DNA of 64,000 nucleotides from assembly GCA_017507805.1 (NCBI GenBank), contig JAFWAC010000025.1:79052-143051 (forward strand). The letters are read 5' to 3'. Positions within the stretch are counted from its first letter, which is position 1, and each line of letters starts with the position of its first letter. Positions 49,099 through 58,081 of the stretch are shown here, in pieces. A model generated the notes under the pieces. The model was not told the origin of the DNA and ran no database searches. It saw only the letters and a list, made by a program, of their open reading frames with translations. The stretch is from Clostridia bacterium (GTDB lineage: Bacteria; Bacillota; Clostridia; Oscillospirales; Acutalibacteraceae). The translations under genes and the position numbers were made by a program.

Positions 49099-52000
49099 AT
49101 GAAAAAATTAATTGCGGTTATTTTGGTTTTAACAACTTTGTTTTCTTTCTTGGTGATACCAACAAATGCCGAAGGCACTGCTGATACTGTAACTCCTGCG
49201 TTAGAAAATAATATTTCTGTAGATTCCACTAACTCCTTTGGAGGATTGTTATCTCAAACAATTAATTCTGAGATGGAAAAACAGCTTGAAAACAACGGTT
49301 TTAATGTTTTTTCTGTAGAATACAGCGATGGCGAAGCTTTAGTGGAATTAGAGGCTTTGCAGGATTGCACCCTTTTTGTTGGTATTTACAGTGAGGATGG
49401 CACAAAGCTTATTACCTCTCAAAATTTAGATATTACAAGGGATGACACTTTAGTTACATTAACTTTTGATATATCCGTTGTGCCTACATATTTTATTATT
49501 CAGGCTTACTTGATAAATACTGACGATTTAAAACCGCTTTGCAGTGTTTATAATTCAAATATGTATACACAAGAAATGCAGGAATTTTTATCTAAAACTA
49601 CCGATGATTTTGAACAAGACAAGGTTTTGCAGTTTGATGATGATAAAACCAATAACTTTGCGGTTTTTAATAATACTGTTGAACTTATAGATAATAACGC
49701 TCAAATGACCGTTACTGCAGACGAGGAAAACGGTGTTTATACTATAACCAACCCTACAGACGAGGTTAAGGCTTTGCAGGTAGGGGATATTTTTTCATAT
49801 AATTACGAAAATGGTGAGGTTTTAATTGTAAAAATCGCCTCGATTTCTGCTGACGAAAATGGCACTATTACATATACTGAAAGCGAGTTAGAGCTTGAGG
49901 ATGTTTTTGATTATGTAAAGATTGACTCTACAGCTTCTACAGAAGATTCTACAATAGATACCTCTAATTTAGGAGATGGTATCGTTTATAATGGGCTTGT
50001 TGAAAAACCAACTACTTATGCTATTGATTTAGAGGGTTCAAAAGGATATTCACATAGTTATGATTTTATCGATCACGATTTTGTAGAAAAAGATAATATA
50101 AAAGTAACTTTAAATGGTTCGGTAGAATTTAGTTTAGAATTAAAATTAAAGGTATATATTTCATTAAAAGAGGCTTATGTAGAATTTCAAATTGAATATC
50201 AATTAGAAGTAGGGGTAGAACTTTCCGGAAAAATCAGTAAAACCTTTGTTGATTTAGGTGGTTTACATATAGTCATTGTTCCGGGAGTGATTTTTGTTGC
50301 AAGACCTTCGGTTGTGCTTGAAGCTACAGGCAAAATAGGGTTATATGGCAGAATGAAAGGTTCAATAGGATTTAAGGTTAGCACCAAAGAAGGTGTCACA
50401 AATATTTCTAAAACACCCAAATTTGAAGCTGAGTTTAAAATTGAAGCAACCGTTTTCTTAGGAATTTCACTTAAGCCTGCATTAGAGATAATTGATGAAA
50501 AAATTGCTGAAGCTTCGCTCGAAGGAGTTGCCGGTGTTGAGGTTAAAGGCGCGCTTTCAAAAAAAGCTACTACCGATGATGAACATCACACCTGTTCTGC
50601 CTGTATAGAGGGTGAATTTAATGCTAAGGTATCTTTAGGGTATAAAATTTCCTTGCTAAATAAAGAAAAGTGGACTTATGAAAGAGATATATTTGAAATA
50701 AAACTTAAAATAACCGATTTTTATTTTTCTTTTGAATATTTAGAATTTGATTTTACCAAATGCCCACACAAAGAATATAGATTAACGGTAAATGTTAAGG
50801 ATAGTGGCGGTAAAAACTTAAAGAATATAGCGGTTAATATCGGCAACAAAAGCGATACTACAAATACATTTGGCAACGTGAGTGTTTTCTTGCCTGATGG
50901 CAACTATACGGTAAGTATTGTTAATGATAAATATGTACCTATTTCAAAGAGCGTTACTATAAATGGCGCACCACAAAAAATCACAAGAAACCTATATCCA
51001 ATCAACAATTCTTCAGGGGGTGATTCGAGTAGCGGTGTCGTTTCAATAGGTGCCAATAAATTAAGTTTTGGCAGTTATCATAGTGCAGTAATTACTGAAG
51101 ATGGAAATCTTTATATTTGGGGATATAATAACGATAGGCAACTTGGTAACGGTTCAACAACTAATAGCAAGAAACCTATAAAAATAATGGATAATGTAGC
51201 AACAGTTAGTTTGGGTATTGATTATAGTGCAGCAATAACAAAAGATGGCACTCTTTGGACTTGGGGTTGGAATATTAACGGTCAACTTGGCAACGGAACA
51301 ACAGCGGTTAGCTTTACACCTCAAAAAATTATGGATAATGTAGTAACGGTTAGTTTAGGAGGTTATCATAGTGCAGCTATAACAAAAGATGGCAACCTTT
51401 ATACTTGGGGTAGTAATGAATATGGTCAACTCGGCAACGGTTCAACAACTAATAGCGAGAAACCTATTAAAATAATGAATAATGTAGCAGCAGTTAGTTT
51501 GGGTTGGGAACATAGCGCAGCAATAACAAAGGATGGTAGCCTTTATACTTGGGGATATAACTACATAGGACAACTTGGCAACGGAACAACAACTGATAGC
51601 TATAAACCAATAAAAATAATGGATAATGTGGCATCTGTTAGTTTAGGCGCCTATCACAGTGCCGCAATAAAAAAAGACGGCACTCTTTGGACTTGGGGTT
51701 GGAATATTAACGGTCAACTTGGCAACGATTCAACAACTAATAGCAAGAAACCTATTAAAATAATGAATAATGTAGCAGCAGTTAGTTTGGGTGGGGAACA
51801 TAGCGCAGCAATAACAAAGGATGGTAGCCTTTATACTTGGGGATATAACTACATAGGACAACTTGGCAACGGAACAACAACTGATAGCTATAAACCAATA
51901 AAAATAATGGATAATGTAGTAACGGTTAGTTTAGGAGGTTTTCATAGTGCCGCAATAACAAAGCACGGCAGCCTTTATACTTGGGGATATAATGACAGTG

Positions 52001-53148
52001 GTCAGCTTGGTAACGGTACAACAACCAAAAGTTCAATACCCATAAAAATCAATCTGCCGAAAATAGCTACATACTCGTTAAGAAACACGACTGTAAATCC
52101 CAACGAATTTAGCGGTTTAATACCTAATTTTATTTATAATTATTACGTAATGGAATCTGACGCAGTTACAAACCCGCTTAATAATCAAAACCTAAAATTT
52201 ATAGGTCAGGCTATCAGTGATGAATACGGCAATTTGAAGTTGCCTGAATATACTGCTGATATTGCATCAACCGAGCCTACAATAGTTTTAAAAGAATTCA
52301 CTCGTGTTTCGGGTGAATTGGAATATTTGATTTCAAGTGAATGTACGGCAATTATTACAGGCTGTACTGCTGAAAACGCGGTTTCAATACCCGACAGTTT
52401 AGGTGATTATATACCTACCGCAATTGCTGATATGGCTTTTGAAGGCTGTTATAATTTAACAGATGTTACTTTGGCAAACAGTATAACCGAAATTGCGGAC
52501 GGTACTTTCTATGCTCAAGAAAATTTAATTATTCATAGTAATTGCAAAAACGATAATACATATTTTGAAGCGTTTGCAAATGAGCAGGAAATTGATTTTA
52601 GCATAATACATAACTTTGGAGAAATTTCATTAAATAAAATTCCGACCGAGGGGAAAGATGGAAGTGTTATGCATATATGCGCAGACTGCAATCACAACGA
52701 AACACTTTTACTGCCATATCTGAAATTTAAACCTGCATTAGAAATTGTGGATGGAACGCTTTTGATAAAGTTTAAATTACCTGATAGCGTTTTTATTGGT
52801 AGTGGATATGAGAATATAGGTATTACACTTAACGGTGAAGCTGTAGAACCCAATCAAGAAAATAAATATTTTTATATCTATTCTACGGTTGATTACAATA
52901 ATTATAATTCCAAGCTTTCGGCAGACATTATCGCAGAGGTTGGCGGTCAAAGCTTTGAGGCAAATTGTTCTGAAAGTATAAGCAGTATTGCGGATGTTAA
53001 TTCCGATACAAAATTCAACATTGTTGATTTAGTAAGAATAAAGAAAAATATTGTATCGATGAAAGAATGTGATATTAACGGAGACGATAGCACTAACTCT
53101 GCCGATTTGGTACTATTAAGAAAACTTTTGTTGCTTAAACAAAATTAA
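49099..53148 (+). CDS. Secreted RCC1-repeat protein with C-terminal dockerin
   Basis: This 1349-residue exported protein has a signal peptide (MKKLIAVILVLTTLFSFLV..NAEG). A beta-rich region to about residue 560 is followed by a carboxypeptidase-regulatory-like module (about 560-635, VNVKDSGGKNLKNIAVNIG). Seven RCC1-type repeats of about 48 residues span about 650-995, each with HSAAITKDG, YTWG and GQLGNG motifs. A BspA-like leucine-rich segment is near 1115-1150. The last 55 residues form a type I dockerin with two calcium loops (DVNSDTKFNIVDLVRIKK and DINGDDSTNSADLVLLRK). The dockerin indicates docking to a cohesin scaffold. RCC1 propellers bind proteins; the partner is unknown. Confidence 0.88.
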   Translation: MKKLIAVILVLTTLFSFLVIPTNAEGTADTVTPALENNISVDSTNSFGGLLSQTINSEMEKQLENNGFNVFSVEYSDGEALVELEALQDCTLFVGIYSEDGTKLITSQNLDITRDDTLVTLTFDISVVPTYFIIQAYLINTDDLKPLCSVYNSNMYTQEMQEFLSKTTDDFEQDKVLQFDDDKTNNFAVFNNTVELIDNNAQMTVTADEENGVYTITNPTDEVKALQVGDIFSYNYENGEVLIVKIASISADENGTITYTESELELEDVFDYVKIDSTASTEDSTIDTSNLGDGIVYNGLVEKPTTYAIDLEGSKGYSHSYDFIDHDFVEKDNIKVTLNGSVEFSLELKLKVYISLKEAYVEFQIEYQLEVGVELSGKISKTFVDLGGLHIVIVPGVIFVARPSVVLEATGKIGLYGRMKGSIGFKVSTKEGVTNISKTPKFEAEFKIEATVFLGISLKPALEIIDEKIAEASLEGVAGVEVKGALSKKATTDDEHHTCSACIEGEFNAKVSLGYKISLLNKEKWTYERDIFEIKLKITDFYFSFEYLEFDFTKCPHKEYRLTVNVKDSGGKNLKNIAVNIGNKSDTTNTFGNVSVFLPDGNYTVSIVNDKYVPISKSVTINGAPQKITRNLYPINNSSGGDSSSGVVSIGANKLSFGSYHSAVITEDGNLYIWGYNNDRQLGNGSTTNSKKPIKIMDNVATVSLGIDYSAAITKDGTLWTWGWNINGQLGNGTTAVSFTPQKIMDNVVTVSLGGYHSAAITKDGNLYTWGSNEYGQLGNGSTTNSEKPIKIMNNVAAVSLGWEHSAAITKDGSLYTWGYNYIGQLGNGTTTDSYKPIKIMDNVASVSLGAYHSAAIKKDGTLWTWGWNINGQLGNDSTTNSKKPIKIMNNVAAVSLGGEHSAAITKDGSLYTWGYNYIGQLGNGTTTDSYKPIKIMDNVVTVSLGGFHSAAITKHGSLYTWGYNDSGQLGNGTTTKSSIPIKINLPKIATYSLRNTTVNPNEFSGLIPNFIYNYYVMESDAVTNPLNNQNLKFIGQAISDEYGNLKLPEYTADIASTEPTIVLKEFTRVSGELEYLISSECTAIITGCTAENAVSIPDSLGDYIPTAIADMAFEGCYNLTDVTLANSITEIADGTFYAQENLIIHSNCKNDNTYFEAFANEQEIDFSIIHNFGEISLNKIPTEGKDGSVMHICADCNHNETLLLPYLKFKPALEIVDGTLLIKFKLPDSVFIGSGYENIGITLNGEAVEPNQENKYFYIYSTVDYNNYNSKLSADIIAEVGGQSFEANCSESISSIADVNSDTKFNIVDLVRIKKNIVSMKECDINGDDSTNSADLVLLRKLLLLKQN
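51461..51915 (+). repeat. Near-identical internal repeat within the RCC1 coding region
   Basis: The stretch starting at 51461 recurs at 51749 (offset 288 bases, two RCC1 units) with very few differences over about 165 bases. That is far less divergence than among the other RCC1 units, pointing to recent duplication or gene conversion. Confidence 0.75.
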
Positions 53149-53193
53149 ATAGCTCTCGTTTTTTTTGAGGCATAATTATTATTAAAAAATTTT

Positions 53194-53229
53194 GGAGCAA
53201 AAACGAAAATCACTATAAATATTTATTTC
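53194..53229. repeat. Direct repeat (right copy) flanking the RCC1/dockerin gene
   Basis: GGAGCAAAAACG then AAAATC..TATAAATATTTATTTC, matching 48780-48828. It lies between the secreted-protein stop and the convergent regulator gene. Confidence 0.6.
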
Positions 53230-53236
53230 CGGACCT

Positions 53237-54076
53237 TTATTGATTGCGTGCGCTTCTGTAGTGCTTTGGGGATTTGCCGTAGGTCTTTTTATATACTCTG
53301 CTGAAATAATTATAATCCGAAAAGCCAACTGCAGCGGAAATTTCAGGTATTGACATTTCGGTGGTTTTAAGCAGCTTTTTGGCGCGGTGCATTCTGCGGC
53401 GCAAAATGTATTTTGAAATGCCTGTTTTCAGCTCATTGCGGAATATTTCATAAAGCCTTGTTCGTCCGATTTTTATTTCCTTGCATAGCTCATAAATGTT
53501 TATATCCTCTGAAAGATGATTTTCAATATAGCTCTTGGCGGCTTCAAGAATTTTGTCGTTTTCGGGTATTATCAGCTCCTTGTAAATTATATACGAGGTG
53601 CAGGCTTCCATTATTTTTGCCGCTGATTTTATTTCAAATTCACTTTTATAGGTGATGCTTTCTATACTGCTTTTGAGCTTGAATTCATCAAGCTGATAGC
53701 TCTCCTTCCAAAAAGGTATCTTATCCAAAAAAGCTTTTTTATCGGGATTATCGGTTATCTGACCAAACATCAGATAACCGATAATTTTTTCATTTTCGTG
53801 CAAGGGAATAACCGCCTCAACCAAGCCGGCATGACATTTATATATAACAAGCTTGTTTTCTTTTTCGCACTTTTCAAAGGAACGGCGGTCTGCGTAATTA
53901 CATTTCCGTCTTGTTTTCGGACAGCCTTTCATTAATTTGCAGAAGTCACAGTTTTCTTTTGGATATGAAATTATTTCTCTGAAATCTGCCCCGAATAAAA
54001 CAAAACGAATACCCGAAAGTGTGAAAAAGGATTTCATCAGCTCCTCAATTTGTTTTGCATCAAGCTGCAAGTCCAT
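53237..54076 (-). CDS. PocR-domain AraC-family regulator
   Basis: The 279-residue regulator has an N-terminal PocR-type sensory domain (about residues 8-165) with cysteines CDFCKLMKGC and CNYADRRSFEKC and the segment YKCHAGLVEAVIPL. A C-terminal AraC double helix-turn-helix follows (about 180-278, SIPEISAAVGFSDYNYFSRVYKKTYGKSPKHYR). PocR domains are known from the propanediol-utilisation regulator and are thought to bind small hydrocarbon-like or sugar-derived ligands. It is divergent from the sugar isomerase operon, and an inverted repeat TAACACT(54134-54140)/AGTGTTA(54158-54164) lies between them. Confidence 0.9.
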   Translation of the reverse strand: MDLQLDAKQIEELMKSFFTLSGIRFVLFGADFREIISYPKENCDFCKLMKGCPKTRRKCNYADRRSFEKCEKENKLVIYKCHAGLVEAVIPLHENEKIIGYLMFGQITDNPDKKAFLDKIPFWKESYQLDEFKLKSSIESITYKSEFEIKSAAKIMEACTSYIIYKELIIPENDKILEAAKSYIENHLSEDINIYELCKEIKIGRTRLYEIFRNELKTGISKYILRRRMHRAKKLLKTTEMSIPEISAAVGFSDYNYFSRVYKKTYGKSPKHYRSARNQ

Positions 54077-54133
54077 AAAAATACGCCTCCCCGTACAAAT
54101 TTACCATTTTTAGTATTAATTTGACTTTAATTA

Positions 54134-54164
54134 TAACACTGAAAAGGGTAAAATTAAAGTGTTA
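54134..54164. promoter_or_regulatory. Inverted repeat between PocR/AraC gene and sugar operon
   Basis: TAACACT and AGTGTTA arms, 17 bases apart, 20 bases before the isomerase ribosome site. This is a plausible operator for the divergent regulator, though AraC proteins more often use direct repeats. Confidence 0.45.
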
Positions 54165-54185
54165 ATTTTTATTGGAGGTAGTTTT

Positions 54186-55589
54186 ATGAAAAAACAGACT
54201 TTTGCATTGTTTTTCGGCAATCGCGGTTTTATGCCTGCCGAGCTTATTGAGGGCGCGCGCGAGGATATGGTTAAGGCAGTAACCGATGCGGGCTATGATT
54301 ACATCATTATGGACAAAGATGCCACACGCTACGGTGCGGTTGAAACAAGAGATGAGGGCAGAGCTTATGCCAAATGGCTCAAATCTCACGAGGGTGAGTA
54401 TGACGGGGTTATCCTTTGTATGCCTATTTTTATTGATGAAAACGGAGCTATTGCGGCATTGCAGGATGCAGGAGTTCCCATCCTGATGCAGGCTTATCCC
54501 GATGAAATCGGAAAAATGGACTTTAAGCACCGCAGAGATGCTTATTGCGGTAAATTCTCTGTAACAGATGTTTTCGAGCAGTACAGAGTACCTTACACTG
54601 TAATGAAGCCCCATGTTGTAAATCCTTTGACACCTGAGTTCACACAGAATTTGCACGATTTTGCCGCTGTTTGCCGCGTTGTTAAGGGAATGAAGCGCTT
54701 TACAATCGGTTGCATCGGAGCGCGTACAACCGCCTTCAAAACCGTTCGCTTTGACGAGATTACTATGCAAAGACACGGTATAAATGTAGAAAGCTTTGAT
54801 TTGTCCGAGCTTTTTGAATTTGTAAGAGCAAAAGCCGACACCGATGATAAGGTGATTGCAAAAATTGCAGCCCTTGAAAAATATACGGATTTCAGTAATG
54901 TTCCTCAGGACAAGAAAATAATGCTTGCAAAGATAAGTGTGGTTATCGATGAATACATAGAAACCTATCACCTTGACGCAATAGCGCTTCGTTGCTGGAA
55001 TGAGATGGAGACATACCTGAGAGTTTGTCCCTGTGTTCTTTTGTCCGAGCTTAACGACAGAGGCATTACCGCATCCTGCGAAATTGATATGTGCTCTGCT
55101 ATCACAATGCGCGCATTATCACTTGCAACCGAAGGTCCTGCCGCTTGTCTTGATTGGAATAATAATTACGGTGATGACCCCGACAAGGTTATACTTTTCC
55201 ATTGCGGATCAACTGCTCAGAAGCTGATGGCAGGTAAGGGGACGGTAACCTCGCACAAAATGTTTGATAAGGGAGACCCCGGTAGCGGTTGGGGTACAAA
55301 CGAGGGCAGAATTGCCGCTTTCCCAATGACCTTCTCGAACTGTAAGACAGAGAACGGAAAAATCACCATTTACTTCAGCGAGGGCGAATTTACTGACGAT
55401 AATATCGAAAAGGAATTTTTCGGTTGCGGCGGTGTGGCTAAGATCAGCAATTTGCAGGATAAGCTCATAAAGCTGGCACGCGGCGGATTTAAGCATCACA
55501 CAACCGTTGCTAACGGTCATGTTAAGGGTATACTTGAAGAAGCATTTAAGTATTATCTCGGCTATGATGTTGTAAGTATTGAGGATTAG
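54186..55589 (+). CDS. L-fucose/L-arabinose isomerase-family protein
   Basis: The 467-residue protein belongs to the fucose/arabinose isomerase-like superfamily. Its N-terminal Rossmann-like part (FALFFGNRGFMPAELIEGAREDM) is followed by the central domain GCIGARTTAFKTVRFDEITMQRHGI (about residues 179-203). Metal-site candidates are RCWNEMETYLRVCPC (about 274-288, Glu), SCEIDMCSAITMRAL (about 303-317) and the His of HHTTVANGHVKGIL near the C-terminus. It would interconvert an aldose and ketose; the sugar is not readable. ATG 54186 follows TTGGAGGTAG. It is the first gene of a four-gene sugar operon. Confidence 0.85.
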   Translation: MKKQTFALFFGNRGFMPAELIEGAREDMVKAVTDAGYDYIIMDKDATRYGAVETRDEGRAYAKWLKSHEGEYDGVILCMPIFIDENGAIAALQDAGVPILMQAYPDEIGKMDFKHRRDAYCGKFSVTDVFEQYRVPYTVMKPHVVNPLTPEFTQNLHDFAAVCRVVKGMKRFTIGCIGARTTAFKTVRFDEITMQRHGINVESFDLSELFEFVRAKADTDDKVIAKIAALEKYTDFSNVPQDKKIMLAKISVVIDEYIETYHLDAIALRCWNEMETYLRVCPCVLLSELNDRGITASCEIDMCSAITMRALSLATEGPAACLDWNNNYGDDPDKVILFHCGSTAQKLMAGKGTVTSHKMFDKGDPGSGWGTNEGRIAAFPMTFSNCKTENGKITIYFSEGEFTDDNIEKEFFGCGGVAKISNLQDKLIKLARGGFKHHTTVANGHVKGILEEAFKYYLGYDVVSIED

Positions 55590-55592
55590 GCT

Positions 55593-57071
55593 ATGATTTT
55601 TGGTGGACTTGATGTAGGTACAACAGGCTGTAAAATTACTCTTTACAACGAAAAATGCGAGCTACTCGCTACCTACTATAATGAGTATAATGCCGTTCAT
55701 AAAAACGGTCAGCATGAAATTGATTTTACAGATGTTAAATGTGGTGTTTTATCCTTGCTGAAAATGGCTGTTGCAGAGTATCAGGTGGAGGCTTTGGGTG
55801 TTACAAGCTTTGGCGAGACCTTTGCCATGCTTGACGATGACGACAATATTTTAACACCGTCAATGCTTTATACTGACCCCAGAGGCAAAGAGGAATGTGA
55901 ATATCTTTGCGAAACCATTGGGACGGAAAGGCTGACCTTGCTTACAGGTGTAAAGCCTCATCCGATGTATAGCATTTCAAAAATAATGTGGCAAAAAAAT
56001 AATAATTTTGGAGCCTTTTCAAAATGCAAACGCGTACTTTTAGGCGAGGATTTCATTATTTATATCTTAACGGGTACGGCTCAGATAGATTACTCGCTTG
56101 CCGCCCGTACAGCCGCATTTGATATTGAGAAAAAATGCTGGATTAAAGAGGTTTTCGATGCCGCTGATATTGATGTGAACCTTATGTCAACTCCTGTTCC
56201 CACAGGAACGGTTGCCGGGAAAACAACCGATGAAATCAAAAATATCCTTGGTATAGATTATGATATTACTGTTGTGAACGGCTGTCACGACCAGGTTGCC
56301 GGAATGATAGGAGCAGGTGTATTCAAATCCACTCAGGCAATGGACGGAACGGGCACTGTTGAGTGTATTCCCGTTATTTTAAAGGAAAAGCCCACCGACA
56401 TAAAATTTTATGAGGGTGGATATTCTGTTGTGCCGTATATTAATGATTTGTATGCTTGCTATGCATTGTCATTTACAGGTGGTGCAACCCTTAAATGGTT
56501 TAGAGATAACTTTGCCGAGCTTGAGTGGCATAGCGCCGAAAAACAAGGCAAAAATGTTTATTCTGAGCTTGATAAGGCTGTAAGTGATAAGCCTACCGGT
56601 ATACTCGTTATGCCTCACTTTGCGGGCGCGGCAACACCTTATATGGATAATGACTCTAAGGCGGCATTTATAGGCATTACCCTTGAAACAACAAAATACG
56701 ACCTCTACAAGGCTTTAATGGAGGGCACCTCCTATGAAATGCTTCTTAATTTTGAGACTATGAAGGAGATGACAGGAGAAATTAAGGAGATAAGAGCAAC
56801 GGGCGGCGGTGCGGCTTCGGATGTATGGCTGCAGATAAAAGCAGATATTTTAGATACCGAAATCACTGCACTTTCCTGTAAAGAGGTAGGAGCCGCAGGG
56901 ACTGCCGCACTTACCGGAATTTGCATTGGAGCTATTGACAATCTAAGCGGTGCTGTGGAAAAAATGTCTGTGGTACGCAAAATATTTACACCGCAAAAGG
57001 AAAACAAAAAAATTTATTATTCGCTTTACAAAAAGTATTCCGGGCTTTATAATGCAATAAAGAGCTTATAG
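55593..57071 (+). CDS. FGGY-family sugar kinase
   Basis: The 492-residue kinase has the phosphate-1 motif GLDVGTTGCKITLY (about residues 5-18), a substrate region SFGETFAMLDDDDN (about 70-83), GCHDQVAGMIGAGVF (about 230-244) with the catalytic Asp, and the C-terminal FGGY signature region GEIKEIRATGGGAASDVWLQIKADI (about 393-417). It should phosphorylate the ketose from the isomerase. It starts three bases after the isomerase stop and ends 11 bases before the DUF4432 gene. Confidence 0.93.
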   Translation: MIFGGLDVGTTGCKITLYNEKCELLATYYNEYNAVHKNGQHEIDFTDVKCGVLSLLKMAVAEYQVEALGVTSFGETFAMLDDDDNILTPSMLYTDPRGKEECEYLCETIGTERLTLLTGVKPHPMYSISKIMWQKNNNFGAFSKCKRVLLGEDFIIYILTGTAQIDYSLAARTAAFDIEKKCWIKEVFDAADIDVNLMSTPVPTGTVAGKTTDEIKNILGIDYDITVVNGCHDQVAGMIGAGVFKSTQAMDGTGTVECIPVILKEKPTDIKFYEGGYSVVPYINDLYACYALSFTGGATLKWFRDNFAELEWHSAEKQGKNVYSELDKAVSDKPTGILVMPHFAGAATPYMDNDSKAAFIGITLETTKYDLYKALMEGTSYEMLLNFETMKEMTGEIKEIRATGGGAASDVWLQIKADILDTEITALSCKEVGAAGTAALTGICIGAIDNLSGAVEKMSVVRKIFTPQKENKKIYYSLYKKYSGLYNAIKSL

Positions 57072-57082
57072 GAGTGGTTAAA

Positions 57083-58081
57083 ATGAAAAATTACATAGGT
57101 AATCCTTTGCAGACAAGGGGTGCTGAACAGTATGTTTTGCAGGGCGGAAAGGGAAGCGGTATGCATTTTCTCTATGTCCGTAACGGTTTGGGACTTGAAG
57201 CATGGCTTTCTCTCGACAGGGCAGGAGATATATCACGCGTTATTTTCAAGGGCGATAATATGGGTTATTTTGCGCCTTGCGGTTATGTTGCACCGCAATA
57301 CTATGACGGCGTGGGTGCAGGCTTTCTCAAGTCATTCACTGCCGGCTTTTTCACAACCTGCGGTTTAACGGCTGTGGGCTCGCCTTGCAGTGATGACGGT
57401 GAGGATTTACCGTTACACGGTACAGTTTCGAACATTCCCGCAGAATTGAAGGCTATTGAGGAGGACGAAACCGGACTGACGGTAAAACTTGCTGTGAGCG
57501 ATGCTGTGCTTTTCGGCAGAAAGCTTGTGATGAACAGGACATATACCTTTTCTTATACCGAAAACTCCTTTGAGGTAAGGGATACTGTAACTAATGAAGC
57601 GGATACCAAGTCGCCGTATATGCTTCTTTATCATTGCAATATGGGCTATCCTTTGCTTAGTGAAAACAGTTTGGTGAATATACCTAATAACGGAATTATT
57701 GCAAGGGATGAAAATGCAGAAAAGTATATTGAAACGGCACTTGAAACCGAAAAACCGCAAGCCGGCTATCAGGAACGCTGTTATTATTACGATGTTAAAG
57801 AAAATAACGGTGTTGCAAGGGTTGGAATATATAACGGCGATATATCCAAAGGGGTTTACCTCACCTATAATAAGTCGGCTTTGCCTTGCTTTACAGAGTG
57901 GAAAATGATGGGAAAGACCGACTATGTTTTAGGGCTTGAACCCGGAAACTGCACACCTGACGGCAGGGATGTTTTGCGTAAAAACGGTGCATTGAAATTT
58001 TTAGAGCCGGATGAGAACTGCACCACTACAATCAAATTTACTTTTATGGATAATATCAACGATTATGAAGAGGTTTTTTAA
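57083..58081 (+). CDS. DUF4432 (aldose-1-epimerase-like) protein
   Basis: The 332-residue beta-rich protein matches DUF4432, a family related to aldose 1-epimerases. It has GLGLEAWLSLDRAGDISRVIFKGDNMGYFAPCG (about residues 37-69), LPLHGTVSNIPAE (about 112-124) with the His, MLLYHCNMGYPLL (about 181-193) and CFTEWKMMGKTDYVLGLEPGNC (about 271-292). It may speed anomer exchange of the operon's sugar. ATG 57083 was chosen for its AGGAGTGG site. Confidence 0.85.
   Translation: MKNYIGNPLQTRGAEQYVLQGGKGSGMHFLYVRNGLGLEAWLSLDRAGDISRVIFKGDNMGYFAPCGYVAPQYYDGVGAGFLKSFTAGFFTTCGLTAVGSPCSDDGEDLPLHGTVSNIPAELKAIEEDETGLTVKLAVSDAVLFGRKLVMNRTYTFSYTENSFEVRDTVTNEADTKSPYMLLYHCNMGYPLLSENSLVNIPNNGIIARDENAEKYIETALETEKPQAGYQERCYYYDVKENNGVARVGIYNGDISKGVYLTYNKSALPCFTEWKMMGKTDYVLGLEPGNCTPDGRDVLRKNGALKFLEPDENCTTTIKFTFMDNINDYEEVF

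Noticed and set aside
51030-52060. Regularly spaced similar DNA units suggestive of a CRISPR array
   Set aside because: Units are 144 bases, coding and in frame; they are RCC1 protein repeats.
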